Both the position numbers and the translations under genes were made by a program. This document shows, in pieces, positions 32,807-41,147 of a stretch of 64,000 nt of DNA; position 1 is the stretch's first letter; every line of letters begins with the position of its first letter. The DNA is from Alphaproteobacteria bacterium (GTDB lineage Bacteria; Myxococcota_A; UBA796; GCA-2862545). Location of the stretch: NCBI GenBank assembly GCA_020632885.1, contig JACKEQ010000006.1, positions 124,001-188,000 of the forward strand. The letters run 5' to 3'. A model generated the notes under the pieces. The model searched no databases, was not told the DNA's origin, and was given only the letters and a program-made list of their open reading frames with translations.

Positions 32807-35230
32807 TCAGGGCGCCGAGATGCCGATGGAGGTCGTGAAGCTGTAGGCGTTGTTCTCACAGGCGGGCGAGCCGAAGTGGAACACGTGGAGGACGACGTCC
32901 TGGGCCGTGGTGCCCGTGTTCGTCCACGTCACGTGCTCGACGTCCAGGACACCCGCGCCACCCGTCAGCCCGGGGAGGTCGTTGCCCGTCGTGTCCTCGA
33001 GATCGGCGTCGATGTCGCCCCACCCGTGCACGAACGTGAGGTCTGCGACGGCGGTCTCACCGGGCTGTGCGGTGCCGATGAGGAAGTAGTCCTCGGAGGT
33101 CCCGGTGACGTGGAGATCCACGCCGCTGGTGGCCGACAGCGCGGTGGCCGCGGTGTCGTTGGGCTCCGAGGTGTCGTCCAGGGAGCAGTCCTCGACGTGC
33201 CAGAGGAGGTCGTACCCGACGCAGGAGTCGGGGGCGATCTCGATGGTGTAGGTGACCGCGGCACCCGAGAGGTTCGGCGCACTCACGTCGAAGGGCGTGA
33301 ACGTGTCGGAGTCGAGGGCGGTGGCGCCGCCGGCGGGGTCCGCGTCGTAGATGCTGATGTCCGGGTCGCCGAACTCGAGGGATGTCGGCGTGGCGACCGC
33401 CTCCAGCGCCGAGCCATCCGGCACGGAGATCGTGAAGTAGTCGTACGCCGTGTCGCTGGCGTTGAGGTCCGTCAGGTTCTGGGGCAGCCCCACGAGGGAC
33501 GTGGCCGTGGCGTAGGTGTCGTTGGTGATCGTCGCGTCGTACGTGTCCGGCGTGCCGCAGTCCGGCCCCTGGATGAGCTCCCAGTGCAGCTCGTACTCAG
33601 CGCAGCCGTCACCGGTCACGACCGCGGTGTACACGACCGCGCCGCCCGTGACGTTGGCATCGGAGACGTCGTAGGGGGCGAGCGTGTCGGTGTCCACAGC
33701 GGTGGTGTTCACCGCCGGGTCGCCGACGAACAGCTTGATCTCGGGCTCGCCGAAGAGGTCGTCGTCCGCGGTCGCCACCGTCCAGACCTGGACCGCGTAC
33801 CCGTCCGGCACGTTGATGGTGTAGTAGTCGGGCTCGGTGGAAGACGACGTCAGGCCAGCGAGCGGGCTCGTGGCGGCGTCGAGGGACGTGGCGGTCGCGA
33901 AGTCGTTGTTGGGCTCCTCGGCGTCGGCCAGGAAGCAGTTCGGGCCCTGCGTGCTCGTGAGGTCGAGGTCGTAGGAGATGCAGCTGTTGCCCTCGACCTG
34001 CACGAAGACGTCGACGGCGGCGGCGGTCTCGTTGAGGTACGAGACGTCGAACGGCGCGGCGCTGTCGGTGTCGAGCACCGTGTTGCCCGTGCCGTCGATG
34101 ATGGAGACAGTCGGGGTGCCGAACAGGCCGTCGGAGATGACGAGACCCTCGAGGATCTCGCCAGGCGCCACGCTCAGAGAGAAGAAGTCCTCGTCCACCG
34201 CGTTCACACGGAGATCGGTGAGGAGATCCGGCGCGGTCACCGGGAACGCCGTGGCGATGGTGCCGTTGCCGCCGTTCTCGTACGCGTCGTCCACCGTGCA
34301 GTCGGGGCCGACCACGACGGTGTAGTCGAGGTCGTAGGACATGCAGCCGTCGCCCAGAACCTCGATCAGGAGGTCTTGCGGTGCGCCCGTGTTCACGTAC
34401 TCCAGCTCGTAGGAGGGGCCGAAGAGGTCGCTGTCGACGGTGGCGCCGCCCGCGTCCTTGAGGCGCACCTCGAGGTCGTCCCCCGCGGTGTTGGTGCCCG
34501 CCTCGGTGAGATCGAGGATGATGCCCTCGTTCGTGCCGATGGGGATGGTGTAGTAGTCGGGGTCGACCGGGCTCACGACCATGCCGGTGAGCGGCGCCAC
34601 CAGGGGGACGGCCGTGAGGTCGGTGTCGTTCTCCTCCTCGTTGTCGTCGACGCAAGGCGGCAGCGCGGTGACCGTGGTCACGACGTCGTAGGGGTTGCAG
34701 CGGTTGGTTCCGAGGACCCGCACCTCGAGCTCGAGGTCGACGGCCGTCGAGCCCCAGTTGGTGAACTCGACCTGCTCGGTGTTCGTGACACCGGCGCTGG
34801 AGTCCTGCTGCACGCCGTTCAGACGGAGCGTCACGTCGATGTCACCCTGGGCGTGGATGAACGACAGGTCGATCACGATGGACGAGAGCGGGGGCACCGA
34901 GATCGTCCAGAAGTCCTTGTCACCCGAGAGGACGACGAGGTCGGTGGACGGTGTGGGCAGCGGAAGGGCGCTCGCAGAGTCGTCGTTGTCCTCGTTCGCA
35001 TCATCCACGCAGAAGGACGTGTCGGTGTCGGCATCCGTGTCCGTGTCCGTGTCCGCGTCGGAATCTGCATCCGTGTCGGCATCGGTGTCCGCGTCGGTGT
35101 CGGCGTCCGTGTCGGTGTCGGAATCGGAGTCCGCGTCGGTGTCCGTGTCGGACTCGATCGGGGTGACGGGCGTTTCGCCCTTACAAGCCGCGAGGAACGC
35201 GAGCATGGCGATCATGGGGAGCTTGGACAT
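32807..35230 (-). CDS. Surface lipoprotein C: Asp-rich linker and six PPC-like modules
   Basis: 807 residues from ATG 35230: MSKLPMIAMLAFLAACKG, nearly the same signal and LAAC lipobox as lipoprotein B. A 46-residue Asp-alternating linker is followed by six modules, two more than in A and B, opening DDANEDNDDS, DDNEEENDTD, DDAYENGGNG, ADAEEPNNDF, DTYDATITNDTY and DDTSEPNDTA. Each contains a DPDYYTIPIG- or EDFFSLSVAPG-like core strand. There is no catalytic domain, so a structural, adhesive or glycan-contacting surface role is likeliest. Module number evidently changes by duplication within the array. The promoter-like motif shared with gene B suggests joint regulation. Confidence 0.85.
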   Translation of the reverse strand: MSKLPMIAMLAFLAACKGETPVTPIESDTDTDADSDSDTDTDADTDADTDADTDADSDADTDTDTDADTDTSFCVDDANEDNDDSASALPLPTPSTDLVVLSGDKDFWTISVPPLSSIVIDLSFIHAQGDIDVTLRLNGVQQDSSAGVTNTEQVEFTNWGSTAVDLELEVRVLGTNRCNPYDVVTTVTALPPCVDDNEEENDTDLTAVPLVAPLTGMVVSPVDPDYYTIPIGTNEGIILDLTEAGTNTAGDDLEVRLKDAGGATVDSDLFGPSYELEYVNTGAPQDLLIEVLGDGCMSYDLDYTVVVGPDCTVDDAYENGGNGTIATAFPVTAPDLLTDLRVNAVDEDFFSLSVAPGEILEGLVISDGLFGTPTVSIIDGTGNTVLDTDSAAPFDVSYLNETAAAVDVFVQVEGNSCISYDLDLTSTQGPNCFLADAEEPNNDFATATSLDAATSPLAGLTSSSTEPDYYTINVPDGYAVQVWTVATADDDLFGEPEIKLFVGDPAVNTTAVDTDTLAPYDVSDANVTGGAVVYTAVVTGDGCAEYELHWELIQGPDCGTPDTYDATITNDTYATATSLVGLPQNLTDLNASDTAYDYFTISVPDGSALEAVATPTSLEFGDPDISIYDADPAGGATALDSDTFTPFDVSAPNLSGAAVTYTIEIAPDSCVGYDLLWHVEDCSLDDTSEPNDTAATALSATSGVDLHVTGTSEDYFLIGTAQPGETAVADLTFVHGWGDIDADLEDTTGNDLPGLTGGAGVLDVEHVTWTNTGTTAQDVVLHVFHFGSPACENNAYSFTTSIGISAP
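35020..35157. repeat. Asp-rich linker tract of lipoprotein C
   Basis: About 140 bp of imperfect repeats coding about 46 residues of Asp alternating with Ala, Thr or Ser on the minus strand. It is the shortest of the three linker tracts. Confidence 0.8.
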
Positions 35231-35261
35231 GGGGGTCTCCAGTGTCGGTCCAGTGACGGCC

Positions 35262-35294
35262 CGCAGGATAGTGCGACGGAGCACGACTGACGAC
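35262..35294 (-). promoter_or_regulatory. Shared promoter-like element upstream of lipoprotein C
   Basis: On the minus strand GTCGTCAGTCG (35294-35284), an 11-nt spacer, then ACTATCCTGCG (35272-35262), 54 nt before the block reaches the start codon. The 11-mer is identical to that upstream of lipoprotein B, with the same spacing to the second block. Confidence 0.5.
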
Positions 35295-35305
35295 CGGATT
35301 CCGCG

Positions 35306-35779
35306 TCAGGTCGTCGGAGTCGTCGCCGAGCGCCTCACGGCGAAGGCCCACGCGGCCGCGGCGCCGAGCCCACCGAGGATCGCACCCAGCACGAGGCTCC
35401 CGAGGAAGCACGAGATCACGACGTCGGGCGCACCCCCGGAGAACATCTCGGTCCAACGGAGCGCCTCGGCACCGTCGCCCGCCGACGGCCAGCGAACCGT
35501 GCCGAACCGGAGCAGCTCGCCGATCGCGATGCTCCCGCCGATCAGGAACGGCGCGAACATCGGCATGCTCACCTGGGCCGCCGCGATGACCGTGAGCTTG
35601 TTCAGACGGAGCACGTGCGCCACCACGAGACAGATGCCCGTCTGGATGCCGTACAACGGCACCACGCCCAGGAAGATGCCCAGGAACACCGCAGCGGCGA
35701 GGCGCCCGGGAGCGCGCTGCTCGGCCTCGAGGTGCAGCCGGAAGGCGGCCAGGCGGTTGCGGATGGCGTTCAGCGACAG
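35306..35779 (-). CDS. DUF2062 membrane protein, start uncertain
   Basis: About 157 residues. The family signature is the first membrane region, AAAVFLGIFLGVVPLYGIQTG, followed by a second around LRLNKLTVIAAAQVSMPMFAP and a C-terminal helix (CFLGSLVLGAILGGLGAAAAW). DUF2062 proteins are small inner-membrane proteins of unknown function, often encoded near polysaccharide deacetylases or glycosyltransferases. A polysaccharide deacetylase is indeed the divergent neighbour. No ATG or GTG lies at a sensible position: CTG at 35779 or 35773 would place the start 12-19 nt from the divergent ATG at 35792. The true start may overlap that gene, and the two promoters would have to overlap the coding regions. 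Confidence 0.75.
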   Translation of the reverse strand: MSLNAIRNRLAAFRLHLEAEQRAPGRLAAAVFLGIFLGVVPLYGIQTGICLVVAHVLRLNKLTVIAAAQVSMPMFAPFLIGGSIAIGELLRFGTVRWPSAGDGAEALRWTEMFSGGAPDVVISCFLGSLVLGAILGGLGAAAAWAFAVRRSATTPTT

Positions 35780-35791
35780 TACCCCGGGACG

Positions 35792-36553
35792 ATGCGGCCT
35801 CTCGGGACGACCCTGGTCTCCGGTATTCTCCTGTGCGCCCTCGCGGCAATCGGCGCGCGCACAGGGGTCGTGACGCAGGGCGTGGCCCTCGCCGTGTGTG
35901 CCGCGGTGTTCCTCGGCATCCTCGCGTTGATCGCCGTGGCCAGCGCGTCTCCGGGCCTCGCCCTGTTCGGCCCCACCATCAGCCGCGTGCCAGGCGCCGC
36001 GGCCGTCGCGCTCACCTTCGACGACGGTCCGCTCCCCGAGACCACCCCGCGCATCCTCGAGGCCCTCGGCGACCGCCACCGCGCGACCTTCTTCCTGCTG
36101 GCGGACCGCGCGGCGGCCCATCCCGAGCTCACGCGCGCCATCGCCGAGCGCCACGAGATCGCGCTGCACGGCGCCAGCCACCACCCGTGGCTGACGGTGA
36201 TGTCGCCGACCCGCGGAGCCGCCGAGCTCGCCGAGGCACGCGCCCGCCTGGAAGCTCTGGCGGGCCGACCGGTCACGCGCTTCCGCCCGCCCTTCGGCGC
36301 CGTGAGCCCCCGCGTGTACGCCAGCGCGCGTCGCGCCGGCCTGGAGCTCGTGTGGTGCTCCGTGCGCACCCGCGACGGCGGACCCCTGCCCGACGGCGAG
36401 CTCGCCCGACGCGTGGCACGGGCGGGTCCCGGCGACATCGTGCTCCTGCACGACGGACGCGAGCCCACGGCCGCCCTGCTCCCCGAGCTGCTGGCGTCCC
36501 TGGAGGCCCGCTCGCTGCGCTCGGACACCGTGGAGGCCCTGTGCCAGGCGTGA
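35792..36553 (+). CDS. Polysaccharide deacetylase (carbohydrate esterase 4)
   Basis: 253 residues from ATG 35792. Two N-terminal membrane helices (GTTLVSGILLCALAAIGA and VALAVCAAVFLGILALIAVA) put the catalytic domain in the periplasm. NodB-homology motifs follow. VALTFDDGPLPETTP is motif 1, with catalytic-base and metal-binding Asp. LHGASHHPW is motif 2, the metal His pair. RFRPPFGAVSP is motif 3, and GDIVLLHDG is motif 5. The protein should remove N- or O-acetyl groups from a glycan or glycolipid. The stop overlaps the start of the ketosynthase gene by 4 bp, so the enzyme is encoded as part of the type II biosynthetic operon and may act on its glycolipid intermediate. Confidence 0.88.
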   Translation: MRPLGTTLVSGILLCALAAIGARTGVVTQGVALAVCAAVFLGILALIAVASASPGLALFGPTISRVPGAAAVALTFDDGPLPETTPRILEALGDRHRATFFLLADRAAAHPELTRAIAERHEIALHGASHHPWLTVMSPTRGAAELAEARARLEALAGRPVTRFRPPFGAVSPRVYASARRAGLELVWCSVRTRDGGPLPDGELARRVARAGPGDIVLLHDGREPTAALLPELLASLEARSLRSDTVEALCQA

Positions 36554-38043
36554 TCCGCACGGTGGTCCGCTCCGCGGCCGGAGAGCTCGACGCGACCTGG
36601 GAGGCCGTGCGCACCGGCTCCCCCTGCTTCCGCCCGTGCCCCTGGCCCACGGACGGCCTGAAGACGCCCCTGGCAGCCTGGATCGACCACCTCCCCCGCG
36701 ACCGGCCCGCCGAGCACCTCCTGCTGCGCGGCCTCCTCGAGCTGCTGGGCGACCGCGACCTGCGCCGCACGGGCCTCGTCGTGGCCACCACCTCCGGGAA
36801 CATCGCCGGGGTCTTCGAGGCCGCCCACCGGGCCGAGCTCGCCGGCACACCCGTGGAGGCCGTACGGCCCGGCCGCGACGGACCCACCCTCGCCGCACGG
36901 CCGCCCTTCGGAGGCCCCGTCACCACCCTGTCGCTGGCGTGCATCAGCGGCACGGCAGCGTTCACCGTGGCCGAGGGCTGGCTCGCGGACGGCCTGTGCG
37001 ACGAGGTCGCCGTGGTGGGCGTGGACGCCGTCTGCCCCTACGTCCAGGCCGGGTTCTCCGGGCTCGGCGCGCTGTCGGCCTCCCTGCCCCGCCCCTTCAC
37101 CGACGCCCACGACGGCATGTTGCTCGGGGAGGCCTTCGCCGGCGTGCTCCTCGGCCGGGAGGGCGACCTGTACGCGGCGGGCACGGGCCTCGCGTCGGAC
37201 GCCCTGCACGCGACCGCCCCCGACCGGGAGGGGCGCGGGGCGCTGCGGGCCGCCCTGGATGCCCTGAAGCGCGCGGACGTCGGTCCGGACGACATCGTCG
37301 CCGTCTCCCCCCACGGCACGGGCACGCCGTTCGCGGACGCGATGGAGGCCCACGTCCTCCGGACGCTGTTCCCCGAGCCCCGCCCGGTCCAGCTGGTGAA
37401 GGCGATGGTGGGCCACACGCTCGGGGCCGCCGGGGTGCTCGAGGCCGCGGTCGCGCTCCGGTCCCTCCAGGGCGTCGACGGGGCCGTGCTGTCGCTCTCC
37501 TCGGCCTTCGGGGGCATGAACGCGTCCGTCGTGCTGAGCCGCTGGCCCGGGCTGGCGCCAGAACCCCGGGTCGTTCGCGTCGACCCCGCGCGGGCCCACG
37601 ACGTGCCCCTCGCGGAGGCCTGGCCCGACGCACCGGTCACGGCATCCCGGTACGATCGGTACGTGCAGACCGGCCTCGGCGCCATCGTCGCCGAGCACCT
37701 CCGGGAGCCCCTGCCCCCCACCACCGCCCTCGTGCTCGCCTCACGGACCAACTGCGCGATCATGGACCGCGCGCACCACCGCCGGATCGTCGAGGAGGGC
37801 TATGCCCGGGCCTCTCGGCGGGCCTTCGTGGACACGCTGCCGGCCGCTCCCCTCGCCGCCGCCAGCATCGCGCTGGGCCTGCGGGGTCCCATGCTCGCGT
37901 TCGTGGACGACCCCGACCGCGCCACGGAGGAGGCCGCCCGCCTGGTGCGCCACGGGTACGCCGACCAGGCCGTCGCAGTCGCGCTGGAGGTGCCCACCCC
38001 GGAGACACCGATCCTGGCGCACACCACCCGGGTGCGGGCGTGA
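36550..38043 (+). CDS. Beta-ketoacyl synthase with C-terminal condensing-enzyme-like extension
   Basis: 497 residues from GTG 36550. The catalytic triad of condensing enzymes is retained: Cys in LACISGTAAF, His in PHGTGTPFADAMEAHVL and His in KAMVGHTLGAAG, with LSLSSAFGGMNASVV near the end of the core. The N-terminus is divergent (MIRTVVRSAAGELDA), lacking the usual VVVTG opening. After residue about 340 a further 150 residues (YVQTGLGAIVAEHL, LVLASRTNCAIMDRAHHRRI, DTLPAAPLAAASIALGLRGP) resemble a shortened second condensing-enzyme or chain-length-factor domain, like the one in the ketosynthase at 20967-22871. Probably elongates an ACP-bound chain. It is coupled by 4-bp overlaps to the deacetylase and to the dehydratase. 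Confidence 0.85.
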   Translation: MIRTVVRSAAGELDATWEAVRTGSPCFRPCPWPTDGLKTPLAAWIDHLPRDRPAEHLLLRGLLELLGDRDLRRTGLVVATTSGNIAGVFEAAHRAELAGTPVEAVRPGRDGPTLAARPPFGGPVTTLSLACISGTAAFTVAEGWLADGLCDEVAVVGVDAVCPYVQAGFSGLGALSASLPRPFTDAHDGMLLGEAFAGVLLGREGDLYAAGTGLASDALHATAPDREGRGALRAALDALKRADVGPDDIVAVSPHGTGTPFADAMEAHVLRTLFPEPRPVQLVKAMVGHTLGAAGVLEAAVALRSLQGVDGAVLSLSSAFGGMNASVVLSRWPGLAPEPRVVRVDPARAHDVPLAEAWPDAPVTASRYDRYVQTGLGAIVAEHLREPLPPTTALVLASRTNCAIMDRAHHRRIVEEGYARASRRAFVDTLPAAPLAAASIALGLRGPMLAFVDDPDRATEEAARLVRHGYADQAVAVALEVPTPETPILAHTTRVRA

Positions 38044-38429
38044 TCGACCGTCTCCCCCACCGCGGCCGCTGGGCCCTGCTCGACCGCGTCGTGCAGACCG
38101 GACCCACGGAGGTCGTCACGGAGGCGACCTTCATGCCCGACGCCGTGGAGGGCCACTTCCCGGGCGACCCCGTCGTGCCGGGGGCCCTGCTCCTGGAGGC
38201 CGTGGCGCAGTCCCTCCTGGTGCTCTCGGAGGGCCTGGGTATCGCGGGACGGCCCCGGCTGGCGGGCTTCGATCGGGTGCGGTTCCTGGCGCCCGTGGTC
38301 CCTCCGGCGACGGTCCGGGTGGAGCTCGGGTTGCGCGGGCGGTCGGGCGCGGCCCTCCAGGGTGATGCCCGCGTGCTCCTGGACGACGTGGTGGTGGCGA
38401 CCGCGCGCGTGACCGGGACGGTCGGGTGA
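38040..38429 (+). CDS. 3-hydroxyacyl-ACP dehydratase, FabZ/FabA-like hotdog fold
   Basis: 129 residues from GTG 38040. LPHRGRWALLDRVV is the N-terminal substrate-tunnel motif of the family. HFPGDPVVPGALLLEAVAQ holds the catalytic His and, 14 residues later, the catalytic Glu on the central hotdog helix. RVRFLAPVVPPATVRVEL is the following strand pair. It removes water from 3-hydroxyacyl-ACP to form a trans-2-enoyl chain; repeated without an enoyl reductase, this gives a polyene. No enoyl reductase is seen in the window, which supports that reading. It shares a 4-bp overlap with both neighbours. Confidence 0.88.
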   Translation: MIDRLPHRGRWALLDRVVQTGPTEVVTEATFMPDAVEGHFPGDPVVPGALLLEAVAQSLLVLSEGLGIAGRPRLAGFDRVRFLAPVVPPATVRVELGLRGRSGAALQGDARVLLDDVVVATARVTGTVG

Positions 38430-39910
38430 AGCGCGCCGTCGTCGTCGGCTCCGGCATGGGCGGGCTCGTCGCCGCCCGGTTGCTCCAGCGCCAGGGGCTC
38501 GACGTCACCATCCTCGAGCAGCACACCCGTCCCGGCGGCCTCCTCCATCGGTTCTTCCGCGACGGGCTCGCCTACGACACGGGCTTCCACTACTGCGGCT
38601 CGGTGGACGCCGGGCAGCCCCTCGGCCAGGTGCTCCGCCACATCGGCATCGCGGGCGACCTGGAGTTCGAGGAGCTCGACCCGGACGGGTTCGACGTGCT
38701 GCGCTTCCCGGGGCTCGAGGTGTCCATGCCGCGGGGCTGGGACGCCTGGCGGGAGCGCCTGGCAGCCGTGTTCCCCCACGAACGTGCCGGTCTGGACGCG
38801 CTGTTCGCCCGCATGCGGGCCGCCGTGGACGCGTACGGCCTCTACCGGATGGTCGAGCACACCGACGTCGCCCACCTGCTGGACGTCGAGGGGGCCGGGC
38901 TCCTCGACGTCGTCCGTGCCCACGTGCGCGATCCGCGCCTCCACGCCGTGCTGGCCGGCCATGCCGTGCTCTACGGCGTGCCGCCCCACGAGGCGTCCTT
39001 CGGCGTGCACGCCCTGATCCTCGACCACTTCCTCCAGGGCGCGTTCGCCCTGAAGGGCGGCGGCGACCGGCTGGCGCTCACCCTGGCCCGCCGGATCCGC
39101 CAGGATGGGGGGCGCGTGCTCCTGAAGCGGGAGGTCACCGAGGTGATCTGCGACGGACGCCTGGCCACCGGCGTGCGCGTGGCGGACGGCGAGGTGTTCC
39201 CCGCCGATCTGGTGATCAGCAACCTGCACCCGCGGCTCACCCTGGGTCTCCTGCCCGAGCAGGCCACGCGGAAGGCGTACCGGTCGCGGGTCGCGTCCAC
39301 GCGTCTCGGGCACGGGCACCTCGGCGTGTACCTGGAGCTCGAGGGTCCGGTCCCCGAGCTCGAGCGCCGGAACCTCTACCGCCACACCCGCTGGGACCTG
39401 GAGCGCGGCTACCAGAGCACCACCGCGGCCGGTCCGAGCCTCTGGTTCGCGTGCTCTCCGAGCCAGCGGCGCGACGGTGACGGGCGCTCCGTGGTGCTGC
39501 TCATCGCGCCTCACGCCTGGGAGGACGTCGCCCGCTGGAAGGACACCGCGTGGGGCGAGCGGCCCGCGGCCTACACCCACCACAAGGGCGCGCTCGCCGA
39601 TGCCACGGTGCGCGCGTTCCTGGCCGACCACCCGCACCTCGCGGGGCGGATCCGGCGCGTGGAGGCCTCCACCCCCCTCACCACCGAGCACTTCACGCGC
39701 TCGCCGGAGGGGGCCATGTACGGCCACCTGCACAGCCGCGAGCAGATGGGTCGAGCCCGCCCGTCCGCGCGGATCCGCGTGCCCAACGTGCTCCTCGTGG
39801 GCCAGGGCGTGTTCTCGCCCGGGGTGCTTGGAACCGCGCTGTCGGCGTATTACGCGGTCGGGCACCTCTTCGGGCTCGGACCCCTGCTCGACGAGCTGCG
39901 CAGCGCGTAG
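38426..39910 (+). CDS. CrtI/phytoene-desaturase-like FAD oxidoreductase
   Basis: 494 residues from GTG 38426 (4-bp overlap with the dehydratase gene). The FAD Rossmann motif is AVVVGSGMGGLVAARLLQRQG, shortened here to its key GxGxxG and the acidic ILEQH end. RPGGLLHRFFRDGLAYDTG is the typical CrtI/retinol-saturase continuation. GGGDRLALTLARRI marks the substrate domain, and VLLVGQGVFSPGVLGTAL the C-terminal FAD contact. Members of this superfamily desaturate, isomerise or saturate long polyenes. Being inside a ketosynthase/dehydratase operon, this one probably modifies the polyene chain or its tail. A carotenoid role is less likely because no phytoene synthase or other carotenoid gene is nearby. 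Confidence 0.82.
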   Translation: MKRAVVVGSGMGGLVAARLLQRQGLDVTILEQHTRPGGLLHRFFRDGLAYDTGFHYCGSVDAGQPLGQVLRHIGIAGDLEFEELDPDGFDVLRFPGLEVSMPRGWDAWRERLAAVFPHERAGLDALFARMRAAVDAYGLYRMVEHTDVAHLLDVEGAGLLDVVRAHVRDPRLHAVLAGHAVLYGVPPHEASFGVHALILDHFLQGAFALKGGGDRLALTLARRIRQDGGRVLLKREVTEVICDGRLATGVRVADGEVFPADLVISNLHPRLTLGLLPEQATRKAYRSRVASTRLGHGHLGVYLELEGPVPELERRNLYRHTRWDLERGYQSTTAAGPSLWFACSPSQRRDGDGRSVVLLIAPHAWEDVARWKDTAWGERPAAYTHHKGALADATVRAFLADHPHLAGRIRRVEASTPLTTEHFTRSPEGAMYGHLHSREQMGRARPSARIRVPNVLLVGQGVFSPGVLGTALSAYYAVGHLFGLGPLLDELRSA

Positions 39911-39922
39911 CGTGGAGGACAC

Positions 39923-41146
39923 TTGCGACGGCGCGTGGTGGTCACCGGGATCGGCCTGCACACCCCCCTCGGCGACGACGTGGCCGGGGTGTTCGACGCC
40001 GTGCTCGCGGGACGCACGGCCAGCGTGCGCTCGGTGGAGTGGGCGGCCATCCCGGATCTCCGCACGGCCGTGTGGGCCCCGGTGCCCGACTTCGACGGCA
40101 GCCACATCCCCCGCCGCGCGCGCCGCACGATGGGGCGGGTGGCCCAGCTCGCCGCCAGCGCCGCCGAGGCGGCCGTCCGGAGCTCGGGCATCCCGATGGA
40201 GACTCTCCAGGACGGCGAGACCGCGGTCGTCGTCGGCAGCACGGACGGCAGCAGCGCGGCCGAGTACGACTGGATCGCGCATCTGCTCGCCCACGGGCCG
40301 CGGAGCCTGAAGTCCACCACGTACTTCCAGGTGATGCCCCACACCTGCGCCGCGAACGTGGCGCTCCACCTGGGCATCCAGGGCGAGATCCTCGCCACCA
40401 ACGCGGCGTGCGCGAGCTCCAACCAGGCCATCGGCGTGGCCGCCCAGCGCATCCGGGACGGCTACGTGCGCCGGGCGCTCGCCGGGGGTGCCGAGGAGCT
40501 GCACCTGCTCTCCGCGGTCGTGTTCAACGCGGTGGACGCCGCCAGCACGTCCTACAACGACGACCCCGACAGCACGCCGCGGCCCTTCGACCGCGGTCGG
40601 GACGGCATCGTCGTGGGTGAAGGGGCCGGGATCCTCCTGCTGGAGGAGCGCCAGGCGGCCCTGGAGCGCGGCGCGACCATCCTCGCGGAGGTCGCGGGCA
40701 GCGCCAGCTCCTGCGACGCCGTGCACATCGTGTCGCCCGAGCCGGACGCCATGGTCCGCACGATCCACCGGGCCCTCGCGGACGCGATGCTGCCGGCGGA
40801 CGCCGTGGACTACGTGAACGCCCACGCCACCGGCACCGTCGCGGGCGACGCGAGCGAGGCCGAGGCCCTCTACCGCGTGTTCGGCGACCGGGTGCCCGTG
40901 AGCAGCACCAAGGGCCACCTCGGCCACACGCTCGGCGCGTGCGGTGCCATCGAGACCGCGCTGTGCATCCAGAGCCTGCTGCGCGGGATCGTCCCCGCCA
41001 ACCGCAACCTGGTCGACCCCGACGTGGCCCCGGTGGACCTCGTGCGCACGCCGCGCGAGCTCCAGGCCCGGACCATCCTCAACACCAACTTCGCCTTCGG
41101 CGGCGTGAACAGCTGCGTGCTGCTCGCCGCCCACCGGGAGGACTGA
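39923..41146 (+). CDS. 3-oxoacyl-ACP synthase II (FabF-like)
   Basis: 407 residues, the standard FabF length, starting with TTG 39923 after a GGAGG. MRRRVVVTGIGLHTPLGDD is the normal N-terminus. The catalytic residues are Cys in TNAACASSNQA, His in VNAHATGTVAGD and His in KGHLGHTLGACG, followed by the NTNFAFGGVNS gatekeeper loop. It extends ACP-bound chains by decarboxylative condensation with malonyl-ACP. It is the third ketosynthase of the window and the only one without an extra C-terminal domain. FabG follows after 1 nt. A housekeeping FabF role cannot be excluded, but the gene order (dehydratase, oxidoreductase, FabF, FabG) matches aryl-polyene-type operons. Confidence 0.9.
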   Translation: MRRRVVVTGIGLHTPLGDDVAGVFDAVLAGRTASVRSVEWAAIPDLRTAVWAPVPDFDGSHIPRRARRTMGRVAQLAASAAEAAVRSSGIPMETLQDGETAVVVGSTDGSSAAEYDWIAHLLAHGPRSLKSTTYFQVMPHTCAANVALHLGIQGEILATNAACASSNQAIGVAAQRIRDGYVRRALAGGAEELHLLSAVVFNAVDAASTSYNDDPDSTPRPFDRGRDGIVVGEGAGILLLEERQAALERGATILAEVAGSASSCDAVHIVSPEPDAMVRTIHRALADAMLPADAVDYVNAHATGTVAGDASEAEALYRVFGDRVPVSSTKGHLGHTLGACGAIETALCIQSLLRGIVPANRNLVDPDVAPVDLVRTPRELQARTILNTNFAFGGVNSCVLLAAHRED

Positions 41147-41147
41147 C

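Noticed and set aside
30256..35157. Simple repeats that at first look like a CRISPR array or satellite DNA.
   Set aside because: No constant repeat with unique spacers; the tracts stay in frame and code for Asp-alternating linkers of three lipoproteins.
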